Shown one piece after another: positions 1 to 6,583 of a stretch of DNA of 28,468 bases. Both the position numbers and the translations under genes were made by a program. The stretch is from the IMG/VR virus record IMGVR_UViG_3300050011_000275, positions 1 through 28,468 of that record; one strand, given 5' to 3'. Below the pieces are notes generated by a model. It was not told where the DNA came from and did not search any database. It saw only the letters and a list, made by a program, of their open reading frames with translations. Origin of the DNA: a virus. How positions within the stretch are numbered: the first letter of the stretch is position 1; each line of letters opens with the position of its first letter.

Positions 1-539
1 CGGCGCCTGGTGCGTCGGCCAGCGTGGGATCGGCAACGGCGGCCGGCGCATCGACCGCGGCGGCAGCCGGGGCCAGCGCTGGCACGGCATCGGTCGCAGG
101 CATCGGCGCGGCGGTTTTTGCCGGCGTCGGCGCGGGCGCCGGCACCGGCTCGGCGACGGGCATCGGCGCGGCGCTGGCAGCGGGCCAGGGCGCCGCGGAG
201 GGATCCGGCACGGGCGCTGGCATCGGCGCCGCGACCGCGGCCGCCACGGGCCTCGCAGCCGGCTCCGCGTCGGCCTCTGGGATCGGCGCCGCGACCTTCG
301 CCGCGATCGGCACCGCCGGCGGCGTCGCCGTCGCCGGGGCGATCGGCTCGTGGATCACGGATGGCGCCGGGACCGGATCAGCAGCCGGGCACGCGACGGT
401 AACAGGCGTCGCTGGCTTCCCGGTCGCGCCACGCCGCGTGCGGGTCGGCGCCCCGGTCGTGGCGCTGCGCATCGCGGGCCGGCCCGGCACGGTTGCCGTT
501 CCCGCCGGGCCCGAACAGGTGAAGATAACGGAGGTCTGA
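1..539 (+). CDS. Ala/Gly-rich repeat protein, C-terminal part (5' end outside window)
   Basis: The frame is open from the left edge to a TGA at 537-539, so the start probably lies outside the window; the GTG at 24 is only the first in-frame candidate. The visible part is almost entirely Ala, Gly, Ser and Thr, with a recurring GIGAA unit spaced about 20 to 30 residues apart (near residues 27, 46, 68 and 87 counted from the GTG). It ends in a less biased tail of about 45 residues closing with PEQVKITEV. Such low-complexity repeats occur in phage virion decoration or fibre-like proteins. The position, directly before the head-tail connector and after where capsid genes should lie, fits a structural role. 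I do not recognise a family. The composition makes antisense and shifted frames look open, but the ordered GIGAA repeat and the 7-base gap to the next gene support this frame. Confidence 0.55.
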   Translation, partial: APGASASVGSATAAGASTAAAAGASAGTASVAGIGAAVFAGVGAGAGTGSATGIGAALAAGQGAAEGSGTGAGIGAATAAATGLAAGSASASGIGAATFAAIGTAGGVAVAGAIGSWITDGAGTGSAAGHATVTGVAGFPVAPRRVRVGAPVVALRIAGRPGTVAVPAGPEQVKITEV

Positions 540-546
540 CCCGGAC

Positions 547-1467
547 ATGGCGACGCGCGTCGAGAGCCAGCCGCCGGGCGATACCGGGCTGTTCAGCTTC
601 GACTGGACCGACGCGCTCGCCGCCGTCGCCGGCGACTCGCTGTCCGGCACGCCAACGGTCACGGCCGCGCCGGCCGGCCTGACCATCACCGCGGTCCAGC
701 AGGTCGGCGCGCTCACCAATTTCCTGGCCTCGGCCTCGACCGCCGCGGCTTACACCGTCACGACCCGGGGCGGCCTAACCCCGTCGGGCCGCTCGCTGTC
801 GCAGAGTTTCGCCCTTCTCGTCGGACTGCCGCCCGCGGTTGAGCCGGTCACCCTGGCCGAGGCCCGCGCCCAGCTCCGCCTCGACGCGACCGGCACGCCG
901 GCGACGCACCCCGACGACGACCTCCTGCTGTCGCTGATCACCGCGGCGCGGCAGCACGCCGAGAACGAAACCGGGCGCACCCTGATCACCACGGCGGTGG
1001 TCGAGGAATGGGACACCTGGTGGAAACGCTACGCGCGCCATCGCCGCTACGACCAGGCGCTGGCCCGGCACCCGCTGCACGCCTCCTCGATCCAGCCGCT
1101 TGTCCTGGGCCGCTCGCCGGTGCAGTCGGTGACATCGGTGCAGTATATCGGCGCCGACGGCGTGCTCGCCGTGCTCGATCCCTCGACATACGTTGCCGAC
1201 CTGATCGGCGATGTGCGCGGCGGGATGTCGCGCCTCGCGCCGGCGGTCGGGTCGTTCTGGCCGCCGCTGGCGTTGCAGATCGCCGCGGTGACGATCAGCT
1301 ACGTTGCCGGGCCGCCGGCCGCGATCCCGGAACTGCTGCGCCGCGCCGTGTTGCAGCTCGTCGCGCATTGGTATGAGTTCCGCGGCCCGGTCGCGACCGG
1401 CTCGGTCGGTGCGGTTCCCGGCACGGTTGATGCGATGCTGGCCAACTTTTGCGTGCCGAACGTGTGA
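547..1467 (+). CDS. Head-tail connector protein: N-terminal fibre-tail-adaptor-like domain fused to gp6-like connector
   Basis: The protein has 306 residues and starts at ATG 547, seven bases after the upstream stop. Residues about 1-100 (FSFDWTDALA, then GDSLSGTPTV and alternating Thr/Ala strands) resemble the small beta-rich phage fibre-tail adaptor proteins that are usually a separate gene next to the connector. From about residue 98, PVTLAEARAQLRLD followed by DDDLLLSLITAARQHAENETGR is the helical signature of the gp6/phiE125 gp8-like head-tail connector family. These assemble as a ring under the portal and join head to tail. The C-terminal ELLRRAVLQLVAHWYEFR helix is also typical. The stop TGA overlaps the ATG of the methyltransferase, so the two are translationally coupled. 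The connector call is firm; the identity of the N-terminal domain is inferred from composition and context. Confidence 0.8.
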   Translation: MATRVESQPPGDTGLFSFDWTDALAAVAGDSLSGTPTVTAAPAGLTITAVQQVGALTNFLASASTAAAYTVTTRGGLTPSGRSLSQSFALLVGLPPAVEPVTLAEARAQLRLDATGTPATHPDDDLLLSLITAARQHAENETGRTLITTAVVEEWDTWWKRYARHRRYDQALARHPLHASSIQPLVLGRSPVQSVTSVQYIGADGVLAVLDPSTYVADLIGDVRGGMSRLAPAVGSFWPPLALQIAAVTISYVAGPPAAIPELLRRAVLQLVAHWYEFRGPVATGSVGAVPGTVDAMLANFCVPNV

Positions 1468-2066
1468 TGCCGCGGCTGACCCAGTTCCCGCCGCAAGCCG
1501 AGATGACCGTCGGCAACGTGCCGCGATCGATGCAGCACGCCGAGTTCCTCGCGGTGCTGGCCAACCGGCTCGACTGGCGCGCCGGCGTCGAGCTCGGCGT
1601 GGCGCGCGGCGGCACCATCGCCAGGCTGCTCGAGCTGTGCCCGGCGTTGCGCATGGTCGGCGTCGATCTGTGGGAGCCGCAGCCCGGCCACACCGGGCCG
1701 GAGGACTGGGCCGACTGGGACCACGACGGCGGCTATGTCGCGGCCCGCGCCGCGATCGGGCGCTGCGGCGGCCGCGGCTCGCTGTTGCGGATGCGCACCA
1801 CCGAGGCGGCGTGCTGCCTGCCCGACGGCGTGCTGGATTTCGTGTTCATCGATGCCGACCACTCGACCGAGGGCTGCGCCGCTGACATCCGCGCGTGGCT
1901 GCCGAAGCTGAAGCCGTCGGGCTGGATCAGCGGCCACGACATAAACTGGCCGACGGTGCGCGTCGCGGTCGATGACCTGGTGCCGGGCTACATGGTCGGC
2001 CCGGACAGCGTGTGGTTCCGGCCCGTGCACCCGCGTCCCAACTGGTGGACGGAGCGCTTCGCATGA
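1467..2066 (+). CDS. Class I SAM-dependent methyltransferase
   Basis: About 199 residues from ATG 1467, which overlaps the upstream stop (TGATG). A TTG at 1449 would add six residues but lies inside the previous gene. VELGVARGGT at residues about 41-50 is the glycine-rich SAM-binding loop (motif I). RMVGVDLW ends the second strand with an acidic residue. DFVFIDADHSTEG followed by DIRAWLPKLKPSGWISGHD matches the small O-methyltransferase-like group often annotated Methyltransf_24. The substrate cannot be told from the sequence. DNA methyltransferase motifs such as DPPY or PCQ are absent, so a small molecule, sugar or virion component is more likely than DNA. It sits between head-tail connector genes, an unusual place for an enzyme, and is co-transcribed with them. 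A short piece of a related gene recurs at 2491-2525. Confidence 0.7.
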   Translation: MPRLTQFPPQAEMTVGNVPRSMQHAEFLAVLANRLDWRAGVELGVARGGTIARLLELCPALRMVGVDLWEPQPGHTGPEDWADWDHDGGYVAARAAIGRCGGRGSLLRMRTTEAACCLPDGVLDFVFIDADHSTEGCAADIRAWLPKLKPSGWISGHDINWPTVRVAVDDLVPGYMVGPDSVWFRPVHPRPNWWTERFA

Positions 2067-2128
2067 ACGCCGGCGATCTGGATCAGCGGATCCGCATCGA
2101 GGCGGCCGACACCGCGCAAGAGGCGTGA
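2063..2128 (+). pseudogene. Truncated duplicate of the head-closure gene start (22 codons)
   Basis: An ATG overlapping the methyltransferase stop opens a frame that begins MNAGDLDQRIRIEA and then stops at TGA 2126-2128. The first 13 codons match the beginning of the full head-closure gene at 2549 almost base for base (about 40 bases; here ATG, there GTG). The remaining residues differ. This is the original junction between the methyltransferase and the head-closure gene, left broken when the following gene was inserted. The short peptide could still be translated but should not be functional. Confidence 0.75.
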
Positions 2129-2130
2129 GC

Positions 2131-2469
2131 ATGGCCCTTAAAATTCCAGATGCGCCGCCGATCGACCGTAGCCGGGCTGGCGTGCTGGCGGTCAGCGCGT
2201 CCTTCATCGGGGAGCTGCTGCGGCTACCGGCGGGCATGGAGATTGTCGATGCGCGGCTGTCGTCGGATCGGAGTTACGTGGAGCTGCTGATCGAGGGCGC
2301 GCCGATGCCGTCGAATGCCGAGGGCTCGGAACCACGCGCCGTGAAGATCATCTGCCACACCGCGTATGACGAGGCGACGCAGATGGTAACCGTTTTTGCC
2401 AATTTCGCGCACGCGCCTGGTGACGGTTGGATCATGCGGCCGCCATACAAGAGGGAGGCGTTTCTGTGA
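2131..2469 (+). CDS. Unknown small protein, inserted gene (moron-like)
   Basis: 112 residues from ATG 2131, two bases after the stop of the truncated head-closure fragment. I do not recognise the family. The sequence mixes acidic and hydrophobic stretches without signal peptide or membrane segment: MALKIPDAPPIDRSR, a middle region SSDRSYVELLIEGAPMPSNAE, and a C-terminal FANFAHAPGDGWIMRPPYK. That looks like a small alpha/beta soluble protein. It has intact coding structure and no stops. It is bracketed by broken copies of both neighbouring genes (left 2063-2128, right 2491-2525), which marks it as an acquisition in the late operon. Role unknown; position alone does not make it a virion protein. 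Confidence 0.6.
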   Translation: MALKIPDAPPIDRSRAGVLAVSASFIGELLRLPAGMEIVDARLSSDRSYVELLIEGAPMPSNAEGSEPRAVKIICHTAYDEATQMVTVFANFAHAPGDGWIMRPPYKREAFL

Positions 2470-2490
2470 CGCAACAGCTCATTCGCCGGA

Positions 2491-2525
2491 GCGCGCGGCG
2501 CCATCGCCAGGCTGCTCGAGATGTG
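2491..2525 (+). pseudogene. Internal fragment of a methyltransferase gene duplicate
   Basis: These bases match 1602-1636 of the upstream methyltransferase, in frame, with one codon missing and a few changes: ARGGTIARLLE there, ARGAIARLLE here. It encodes only part of the SAM-binding loop and following helix. Together with the head-closure fragment at 2063 it shows that a copy of the methyltransferase to head-closure junction was duplicated and mostly deleted around the inserted gene at 2131-2469. Confidence 0.65.
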
Positions 2526-2548
2526 GCCGCCGGTCCGTCCGACCGGCC

Positions 2549-2914
2549 GTGAACGCCGGCGATCTGGATCAGCGGATCCGCATCGAGGCCAAGGTGCAGG
2601 CCCGCGACACGCTGGGCGGCGAGACCACGGCCTGGTCGCTGCTCGCCGCGGTGTGGGCCAAGGTCATGCCGGTGCCGGGCGGCCGCTTCAGTTGGGAAAA
2701 GGTCGAGGGCGGCGAGTTGCGCGCCTCGGAGAACTACCGGTTCACGATCCGTCGCCGCCCCGACGTGGTGCCGACCATGCGGGTGGTGTGGCCGCTGGAC
2801 GCGCAGGACAACGCGACGTCGGCGAGCCTGCAATTCAACATCCGCTTCCGCGGCGAGCCCAGCACGCGGGATCTCTACCAGGTCATCGACGCCGAAGCCG
2901 GAGTGGCGATGTGA
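2549..2914 (+). CDS. Phage head closure / head-tail adaptor protein
   Basis: 121 residues from GTG 2549. The start is fixed by homology with the duplicated 5' fragment at 2063, which begins with ATG at the same codon. VNAGDLDQRIRIEAK, then DTLGGETTAWSLLAAVWAKV, then a W-rich beta segment and FRGEPSTRDLYQV are the pattern of the short beta-barrel head-tail joining family (phage head closure; SPP1 gp16-like). These seal the portal channel and present the docking surface for the tail. Its length is close to the family norm of about 105-120 residues. The stop overlaps the GTG of the next gene by four bases (GTGA), typical of a tightly coupled late operon. Confidence 0.85.
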   Translation: MNAGDLDQRIRIEAKVQARDTLGGETTAWSLLAAVWAKVMPVPGGRFSWEKVEGGELRASENYRFTIRRRPDVVPTMRVVWPLDAQDNATSASLQFNIRFRGEPSTRDLYQVIDAEAGVAM

Positions 2915-3336
2915 GTCGCGTTCAGCTAGACCCGAAATTCAACCGGATCATGCGGCGGCTGCCCGATGACATCGTGCAGCCGGTGAAGGACGCGATCGCG
3001 GCGCGCGGTCAGGCGGTGTTCGACGCGGCGCGGGTGCGTATCCCGGTGCGCACCGGCGAGCTGCGCGATAGCCTCGGCATCAAGTCAGCGAACGGCGGCA
3101 TGGCCTCGCTGGTCGGCTTCGGATCGAAGGAGTGGCCGGCCCTGTGGCGCAAGGCCGGATGGCGCGCCAAGTTCATCGAGTTCGGCACCAAGGGCAGCGC
3201 GGCGCATCACATCCCGCCGCACCCAGCGCAGCCGTTCCTGCGGCCGGCGTTCTACAACGACACGATGAAGGCGAGCCTTCAGGCTTTCCGGGACGTCGTG
3301 TTCAACACGGTCAAGGGCGCGTCGGAGTCGTCGTGA
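2911..3336 (+). CDS. HK97 gp10-like head-tail/tail component
   Basis: 141 residues from GTG 2911, overlapping the previous stop. The core reads ARVRIPVRTGELRDSLGIK near residues 45-63, then the signature FIEFGTKGSAAHHIPPHPAQPFLRPAF near residues 88-114, then a terminal helix. This is the classic HK97 gp10 pattern (PVRTG-L near the start, EFGT and a Pro/His-rich PHPAQPFLRPA), a conserved minor structural protein at the head-tail interface or tail terminator region. Its position between head closure and the DUF3168-type protein matches HK97-like siphophages. Confidence 0.88.
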   Translation: MSRVQLDPKFNRIMRRLPDDIVQPVKDAIAARGQAVFDAARVRIPVRTGELRDSLGIKSANGGMASLVGFGSKEWPALWRKAGWRAKFIEFGTKGSAAHHIPPHPAQPFLRPAFYNDTMKASLQAFRDVVFNTVKGASESS

Positions 3337-3722
3337 CCGACGGCCCGACCGCGCTCCAGGCCGCGATCTACGCGGCGCTGATCGCGGCGCCGCCGATCGG
3401 CGCCAACGTCTACGACGTGGTGCCCCCAAACGCGGTCTTTCCGCACATCGAGATGGCCGGCGGCACATTGCTCAGCGCCAACGCCATCGTGCTCAGCGCC
3501 GATACGCACACCGTCGAGATCCACGTCTGGTCGCGCTATTCGGGCTTTGCCGAGGCGCGCACGCTGATGCAAGCCGTGCGCGACCGGCTTGATCTGGCCG
3601 GTCTCGCGCTGACCGGCGCCGCGCTGACTTTCATCAAATTCGCCGGGTCCGACCTGGTCATGGACGCCGACGGGCTGACCGTGCACGGCATCGTGAGGTT
3701 CAAGGCGATGGTGACGACGTGA
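3333..3722 (+). CDS. Tail completion / terminator protein (DUF3168-like)
   Basis: 129 residues from GTG 3333, overlapping the upstream stop. The N-terminal helix ALQAAIYAALIAAPPIGANVYDVVPPNAVFPHIEM, then the middle THTVEIHVWSRYSGFAEARTLMQAVRDRL and a terminal beta strand with HGIVRFKAMVT, match the DUF3168 tail completion family. That family caps the tail tube where it joins the head. Size is typical. It is coupled by a GTGA overlap to the next gene. Confidence 0.85.
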   Translation: MTDGPTALQAAIYAALIAAPPIGANVYDVVPPNAVFPHIEMAGGTLLSANAIVLSADTHTVEIHVWSRYSGFAEARTLMQAVRDRLDLAGLALTGAALTFIKFAGSDLVMDADGLTVHGIVRFKAMVTT

Positions 3723-4246
3723 GCCACGATTTCGCCGACCGCGCCACGCCGCTGTTCCATGCGATCCGCCGCGCCCAGGCCGTTGCCGCCGGCGACGAGC
3801 CGGCGCCGGCGTGGGATGACGCGCCGGAATGGCGCAGGCAGGGCGCGGTCAACGGCGTGCTGGCCATCCTCGCCGCTCCGGATGAGAAGGGCGCCAACGT
3901 CGCCGACGCGACCTGCCGCGCCGCTATCCTGGCGCTCGCTCCGCCGGACGACGAGTTGCTCGCCGCGCGCCTCGCCGGCGGCGTTCCGGGCGGCCGGACC
4001 ATCGCCGAGCACCTGGTCGACGCATACGGGATCGAGCCGGTGTTGGAACCGGACGGCGCGCTGGCGCTGCACTTCGTCGCGCTCGGGGTTGTCGTCGAGA
4101 CGCAGGAAACGATGCAGGCCCAGGCTGAGCTTTTCACCGACGCCGCGTTGCGCGCCGCGAATATCGAAGGGGTGCGGCGCTGGCAGGAGACGCTGACCGG
4201 CGAGCTTGCCCGCGTCATCGCGGCGCTGTCCGCAGGAGTAAAGTGA
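3719..4246 (+). CDS. Unknown phage protein, late operon
   Basis: 175 residues from GTG 3719, which overlaps the stop of the DUF3168-like gene, so it is an intact coupled member of the operon. The protein is Ala-rich and mostly helical. Its N-terminal half contains LFHAIRRAQAV and WDDAPEWRRQGAVNGVLAIL; the second half has LAARLAGGVPGGRTIAEHLVDAYGIEP and a final helical segment. There are no membrane segments or catalytic motifs I can name. Position between the tail terminator and tail tube regions suggests an accessory virion or assembly function, which is inference only. Confidence 0.6.
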   Translation: MSHDFADRATPLFHAIRRAQAVAAGDEPAPAWDDAPEWRRQGAVNGVLAILAAPDEKGANVADATCRAAILALAPPDDELLAARLAGGVPGGRTIAEHLVDAYGIEPVLEPDGALALHFVALGVVVETQETMQAQAELFTDAALRAANIEGVRRWQETLTGELARVIAALSAGVK

Positions 4247-4247
4247 G

Positions 4248-5093
4248 ATGTGGCTGCGCTTCCTGAAGCAGTGCGAGTGGATCGAGCCGGACCGGCGCGC
4301 ATTCTATTTCATCGCGGGCGCGGAGCGCGACGTGCCGGCGCTGTGGGCGCAGAAGTTCCTGGCCGAACAGGGCGCCGTCGAGATCCCGCCGCCGGATCAG
4401 CCCGCGCCGGTTGACCCGGCGGTGCTGGCCAGCCTCGGGGATGCGCCGCTGACCGTGGTGTGCGTGCACAAGACCGGCGGGATTTACGATGGCCACGACT
4501 ATGTCGGGCGGCTGGCCCGCGGCGTGGCGCGCAACCTGACCACGCCATACCGCTTCGTCTGCCTGTCCGATGATCCCGCCGCGATCGACGGCGTCGAGAA
4601 GATCCCGCTGCAAAACGGCTGGCGCGGGTATTGGTCGAAGGTGGAGATCTACCGCCCCGGCCTGTTCAGCGGCCCGGTGCTCTACCTCGATCTCGACACG
4701 GTGATCTGCGGCGATCTCGGCGACATCGCGGCTTGTCCCGACCCGGTGATCGCGACGTGGGACCTGCAACGCGGCTGGATCAACTCGAGCCTGCTGCGCT
4801 GGTCGGTCGATCTGTCTTGCGTCTACCAGGTCATGCTGGCCGATCCCGCGGCGGTGATGAAGAAGTACGACAACGGCACGCTGTATGGCGATCAGGGCCT
4901 GTTGCAGGACACGCTGACCGCGAACCGCATCGCCTGGCGCTGGGCGCAGGAGGCCTGCCGCGAGCAGATCCTGTGGATCGCGCCGCCGCTGCGGGGCACG
5001 CCGCCGCCGGCGAACACGCGCGTCGCGCTGTTCTACGGCGCGCCGAAGCTGCACGAGATCAGTTCGCCATGGCTGGCGGCGAACTGGCGATAG
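4248..5093 (+). CDS. Glycosyltransferase-like protein with short phage N-terminal domain
   Basis: 281 residues from ATG 4248; a Shine-Dalgarno-like AGGAG lies just upstream. Residues about 1-46 resemble small stand-alone phage proteins: a strand, a gap, then WAQKFLAEQGAVEI. From about residue 66 a Rossmann-like fold begins (LTVVCVHKTGGIYDGHDYVGRLARGV). VLYLDLDTVICGDL at 144-157 carries the DXD element (D148, D150) that binds metal and nucleotide sugar in retaining GT-A enzymes such as family 8. YGDQGLLQDTL near 225 is the usual downstream acidic site. The acceptor is unknown: host surface polysaccharide, virion protein or DNA base are possibilities. It lies between structural genes, next to the tail tube genes, rather than in an accessory block. 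Confidence 0.65.
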   Translation: MWLRFLKQCEWIEPDRRAFYFIAGAERDVPALWAQKFLAEQGAVEIPPPDQPAPVDPAVLASLGDAPLTVVCVHKTGGIYDGHDYVGRLARGVARNLTTPYRFVCLSDDPAAIDGVEKIPLQNGWRGYWSKVEIYRPGLFSGPVLYLDLDTVICGDLGDIAACPDPVIATWDLQRGWINSSLLRWSVDLSCVYQVMLADPAAVMKKYDNGTLYGDQGLLQDTLTANRIAWRWAQEACREQILWIAPPLRGTPPPANTRVALFYGAPKLHEISSPWLAANWR

Positions 5094-5123
5094 CCGCCCT
5101 GCGCAACCCGACGGAGGAAAGCG

Positions 5124-5546
5124 ATGACTACGACCACCGCCTATGACGGCAGAAACTTCCTGATCAAGATCAGCCCGGACGGCGGCTCGACCTATTCCGC
5201 CGTCGGTGGTTGCCAATCCACCGACGTGACGGTGAACAACAAGCCCGTCGACATCACCAACGTGCTGTCGCTCGGACAGGCGGAGTGGCTCGCCGACGGC
5301 GGCGAGCAATCGGTCAGTGTGGCATTCAGCGGCGTGGTGGCCAACGACGCGCAGCTCAAGGTCATGCAGACCCAGGCATTCGCGCGCACCTCGGTGCTGT
5401 ACAAGATGCTGTTCGGCACCGCTGGCGTCATCGCCGGCAGCTTCGTCATGACCAACTTCAAGATCAGCGGCAAATACAACGACGCGCAGGGCTTTTCCGG
5501 TCAGCTCGACAGCAACGGCCCGCTGACGCTGACCCACGACACCTGA
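5124..5546 (+). CDS. Major tail tube protein, copy 1
   Basis: 140 residues from ATG 5124 with a good GGAGG site upstream. MTTTTAYDGRNFLIKIS, then GGCQSTDVTVNNKPVDITN, then GKYNDAQGFSGQLDSNGPLTLT, is the TP901-1/HK97-type tail tube family. It forms stacked hexameric rings around the tape measure. A second gene (5677-6096) is about 85 percent identical in protein. The two share a 97-base stretch with no difference at all (5221-5317 against 5774-5870), which points to recent duplication or gene conversion. Changes cluster in the N-terminal strand and in residues about 92-103. A GC-rich repeat separates the copies. Confidence 0.88.
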   Translation: MTTTTAYDGRNFLIKISPDGGSTYSAVGGCQSTDVTVNNKPVDITNVLSLGQAEWLADGGEQSVSVAFSGVVANDAQLKVMQTQAFARTSVLYKMLFGTAGVIAGSFVMTNFKISGKYNDAQGFSGQLDSNGPLTLTHDT

Positions 5547-5548
5547 TC

Positions 5549-5655
5549 CCCCTTCGCCCCATCCCCCTACGCCCCATCCCCCTTCGCCCAAGACGGGCTT
5601 CGGGCGACTAGCGGAGGGGCTTCGGGCGACTAGCGGCGGGGCTTCGGCCGACGGA
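5549..5655. repeat. GC-rich intergenic repeat, copy 1
   Basis: C-rich runs (CCCCTTCGCCCCATCC repeated with variation) are followed by hairpin-forming GCCCAAGACGGGCTTCGGGC and two further GGGGCTTCGG(G/C)CGAC units. TCGCCC at 5584-5589 pairs with GGGCGA at 5602-5607. The same unit recurs at about 6099-6152 and 7577-7650. It looks like a dispersed bacterial intergenic element brought into the phage and could act as an mRNA-stabilising or attenuating hairpin between tail genes. No coding signal on either strand. Confidence 0.7.
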
Positions 5656-5676
5656 CCTCCAGCGGAGAACAGCGAC

Positions 5677-6096
5677 ATGACCACCACCACAGCCTATGAT
5701 GGCAGGACCTTCCTGCTCAAGATGAGCGCCGACGGCGGCTCGACTTACACCGTAGTGGGCGGCTGCCAGTCCTCCGACGTGACGGTGAACAACAAGCCCG
5801 TCGACATCACCAACGTGCTGTCGCTCGGACAGGCGGAGTGGCTCGCCGACGGCGGCGAGCAATCGGTCAGCGTCGCGTTCAGCGGCGTGGTGGCGACCGA
5901 CGCGCAGCTCAAGCTGTTGCAGACCCAGGCTTTCGCGCGGACATCCGTGCAATACCGGCTGGCGTTCGGCGCCACCGGCATCATCGCCGCCAACTTCGTC
6001 ATGACCAACTTCAAGCTCAGCGGGAAATACAATGACGCGCAGGGCTTTTCGGGCCAGCTCGACAGTAACGGCCCGCTGACCCTGACCGCGGACTGA
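5677..6096 (+). CDS. Major tail tube protein, copy 2
   Basis: 139 residues from ATG 5677, preceded by GGAGAA. It is a close paralogue of the gene at 5124: the same MTTTTAYDGR start, the same GGCQSSDVTVNNKPVDITN core and the same GFSGQLDSNGPLTLT end. About 20 substitutions separate the two. Differences in the loop at residues 92-103 (QYRLAFGATGIIAANF here, LYKMLFGTAGVIAGSF in copy 1) are the main candidates for functional divergence, for example a different outward face. Whether both are built into one tail, or one replaces the other, cannot be told from sequence. Confidence 0.88.
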   Translation: MTTTTAYDGRTFLLKMSADGGSTYTVVGGCQSSDVTVNNKPVDITNVLSLGQAEWLADGGEQSVSVAFSGVVATDAQLKLLQTQAFARTSVQYRLAFGATGIIAANFVMTNFKLSGKYNDAQGFSGQLDSNGPLTLTAD

Positions 6097-6098
6097 GT

Positions 6099-6152
6099 CC
6101 CCCTGCGCCCCAAGCGGGGCTTCGGGCGACAGGCGGCTTCGGGGGGGGGGCA
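6099..6152. repeat. GC-rich intergenic repeat, copy 2 (short)
   Basis: A shorter form of the repeat at 5549: CCCCCTGCGCCCCAAGCGGGGCTT, then CGGGCGACAGGCGG and a run of ten G. GCCCC and GGGGC form a short stem. It lies between tail tube copy 2 and the tail-assembly chaperone gene. The homopolymeric G run is a likely mutation hotspot. Confidence 0.6.
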
Positions 6153-6194
6153 GGCGCTGGCGTCCCGGCACTCATCTGAAACAAAGGAAGCAAA

Positions 6195-6551
6195 GTGGCG
6201 AGCCAGACACGCAAGGAAATCGACGCCGTGCTCGACGGCCGGACCTACACGGTGCGGCCCACGCTGGAACGCGTCGCCGAGATCGAGGACCGGTTCGGCT
6301 CGGTGCTGTCGGTGCTGCGCAAGATGCAGGCCAACGACATCGGCGTCGGCGTGCTGTGCGGGATTTTCGGTATCATGCTGCGCGGCGCAAAGGACAGCGC
6401 CGGTGTCGCGGCGCCCCCGTACTTCGAGGTGGTGAAGGCCGCGTTCGACGCCGGCGCGTATGCGACGTGCTCCGGCCCGGTGAGCGCTTACCTGGCCGCG
6501 GCGATCGCGGCCGACGATCCGGCGACCGCGGGCGCAACCGCGGGAAACTGA
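6195..6551 (+). CDS. Tail assembly chaperone, short form (GTA gp11-like)
   Basis: 118 residues from GTG 6195, with AAAGGAAG about five bases upstream. EIDAVLDGRTYTVRPTLERVAEIEDRFGSVLSVLRKM matches the small chaperones found next to the tape measure in alphaproteobacterial phages and gene transfer agents. The middle contains GVGVLCGIFGIMLRGAK and the end is an Ala-rich linker ATAGATAGN before TGA 6549-6551. By analogy with lambda gpG it should coat the tape measure and recruit tail tube subunits. The last sense codons form a slippery heptamer, so ribosomes can shift into the next frame and make an extended product. Confidence 0.8.
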   Translation: MASQTRKEIDAVLDGRTYTVRPTLERVAEIEDRFGSVLSVLRKMQANDIGVGVLCGIFGIMLRGAKDSAGVAAPPYFEVVKAAFDAGAYATCSGPVSAYLAAAIAADDPATAGATAGN

Positions 6552-6583
6552 CCGGCGACCCGCCGCCGCTGCCCTATCGCCGG
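6542..6583 (+). promoter_or_regulatory. Programmed -1 ribosomal frameshift signal (slippery site plus hairpin)
   Basis: G GGA AAC at 6542-6548 is a canonical X XXY YYZ heptamer in exactly the right phase of the chaperone frame. It is immediately followed by the in-frame TGA at 6549-6551. A perfect 7-bp inverted repeat follows (CCGGCGA 6552-6558, TCGCCGG 6577-6583), able to form a stimulatory hairpin. Slippage by -1 reads GGG AAA CTG ACC and enters the open frame that ends at 6793. This is the arrangement known for lambda gpG/gpGT and many other tail-assembly genes. Confidence 0.8.

Noticed and set aside
2131-2469. Another repeat-bounded cassette
   Set aside because: No GGGAATTA-type inverted repeats or 8-bp duplication at its edges; flanks are gene-fragment duplications instead.
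4215-5690. 491-codon open frame on the - strand over glycosyltransferase and tail tube
   Set aside because: Opposite to two strongly supported genes and includes the GC-rich repeat; no recognisable motif.
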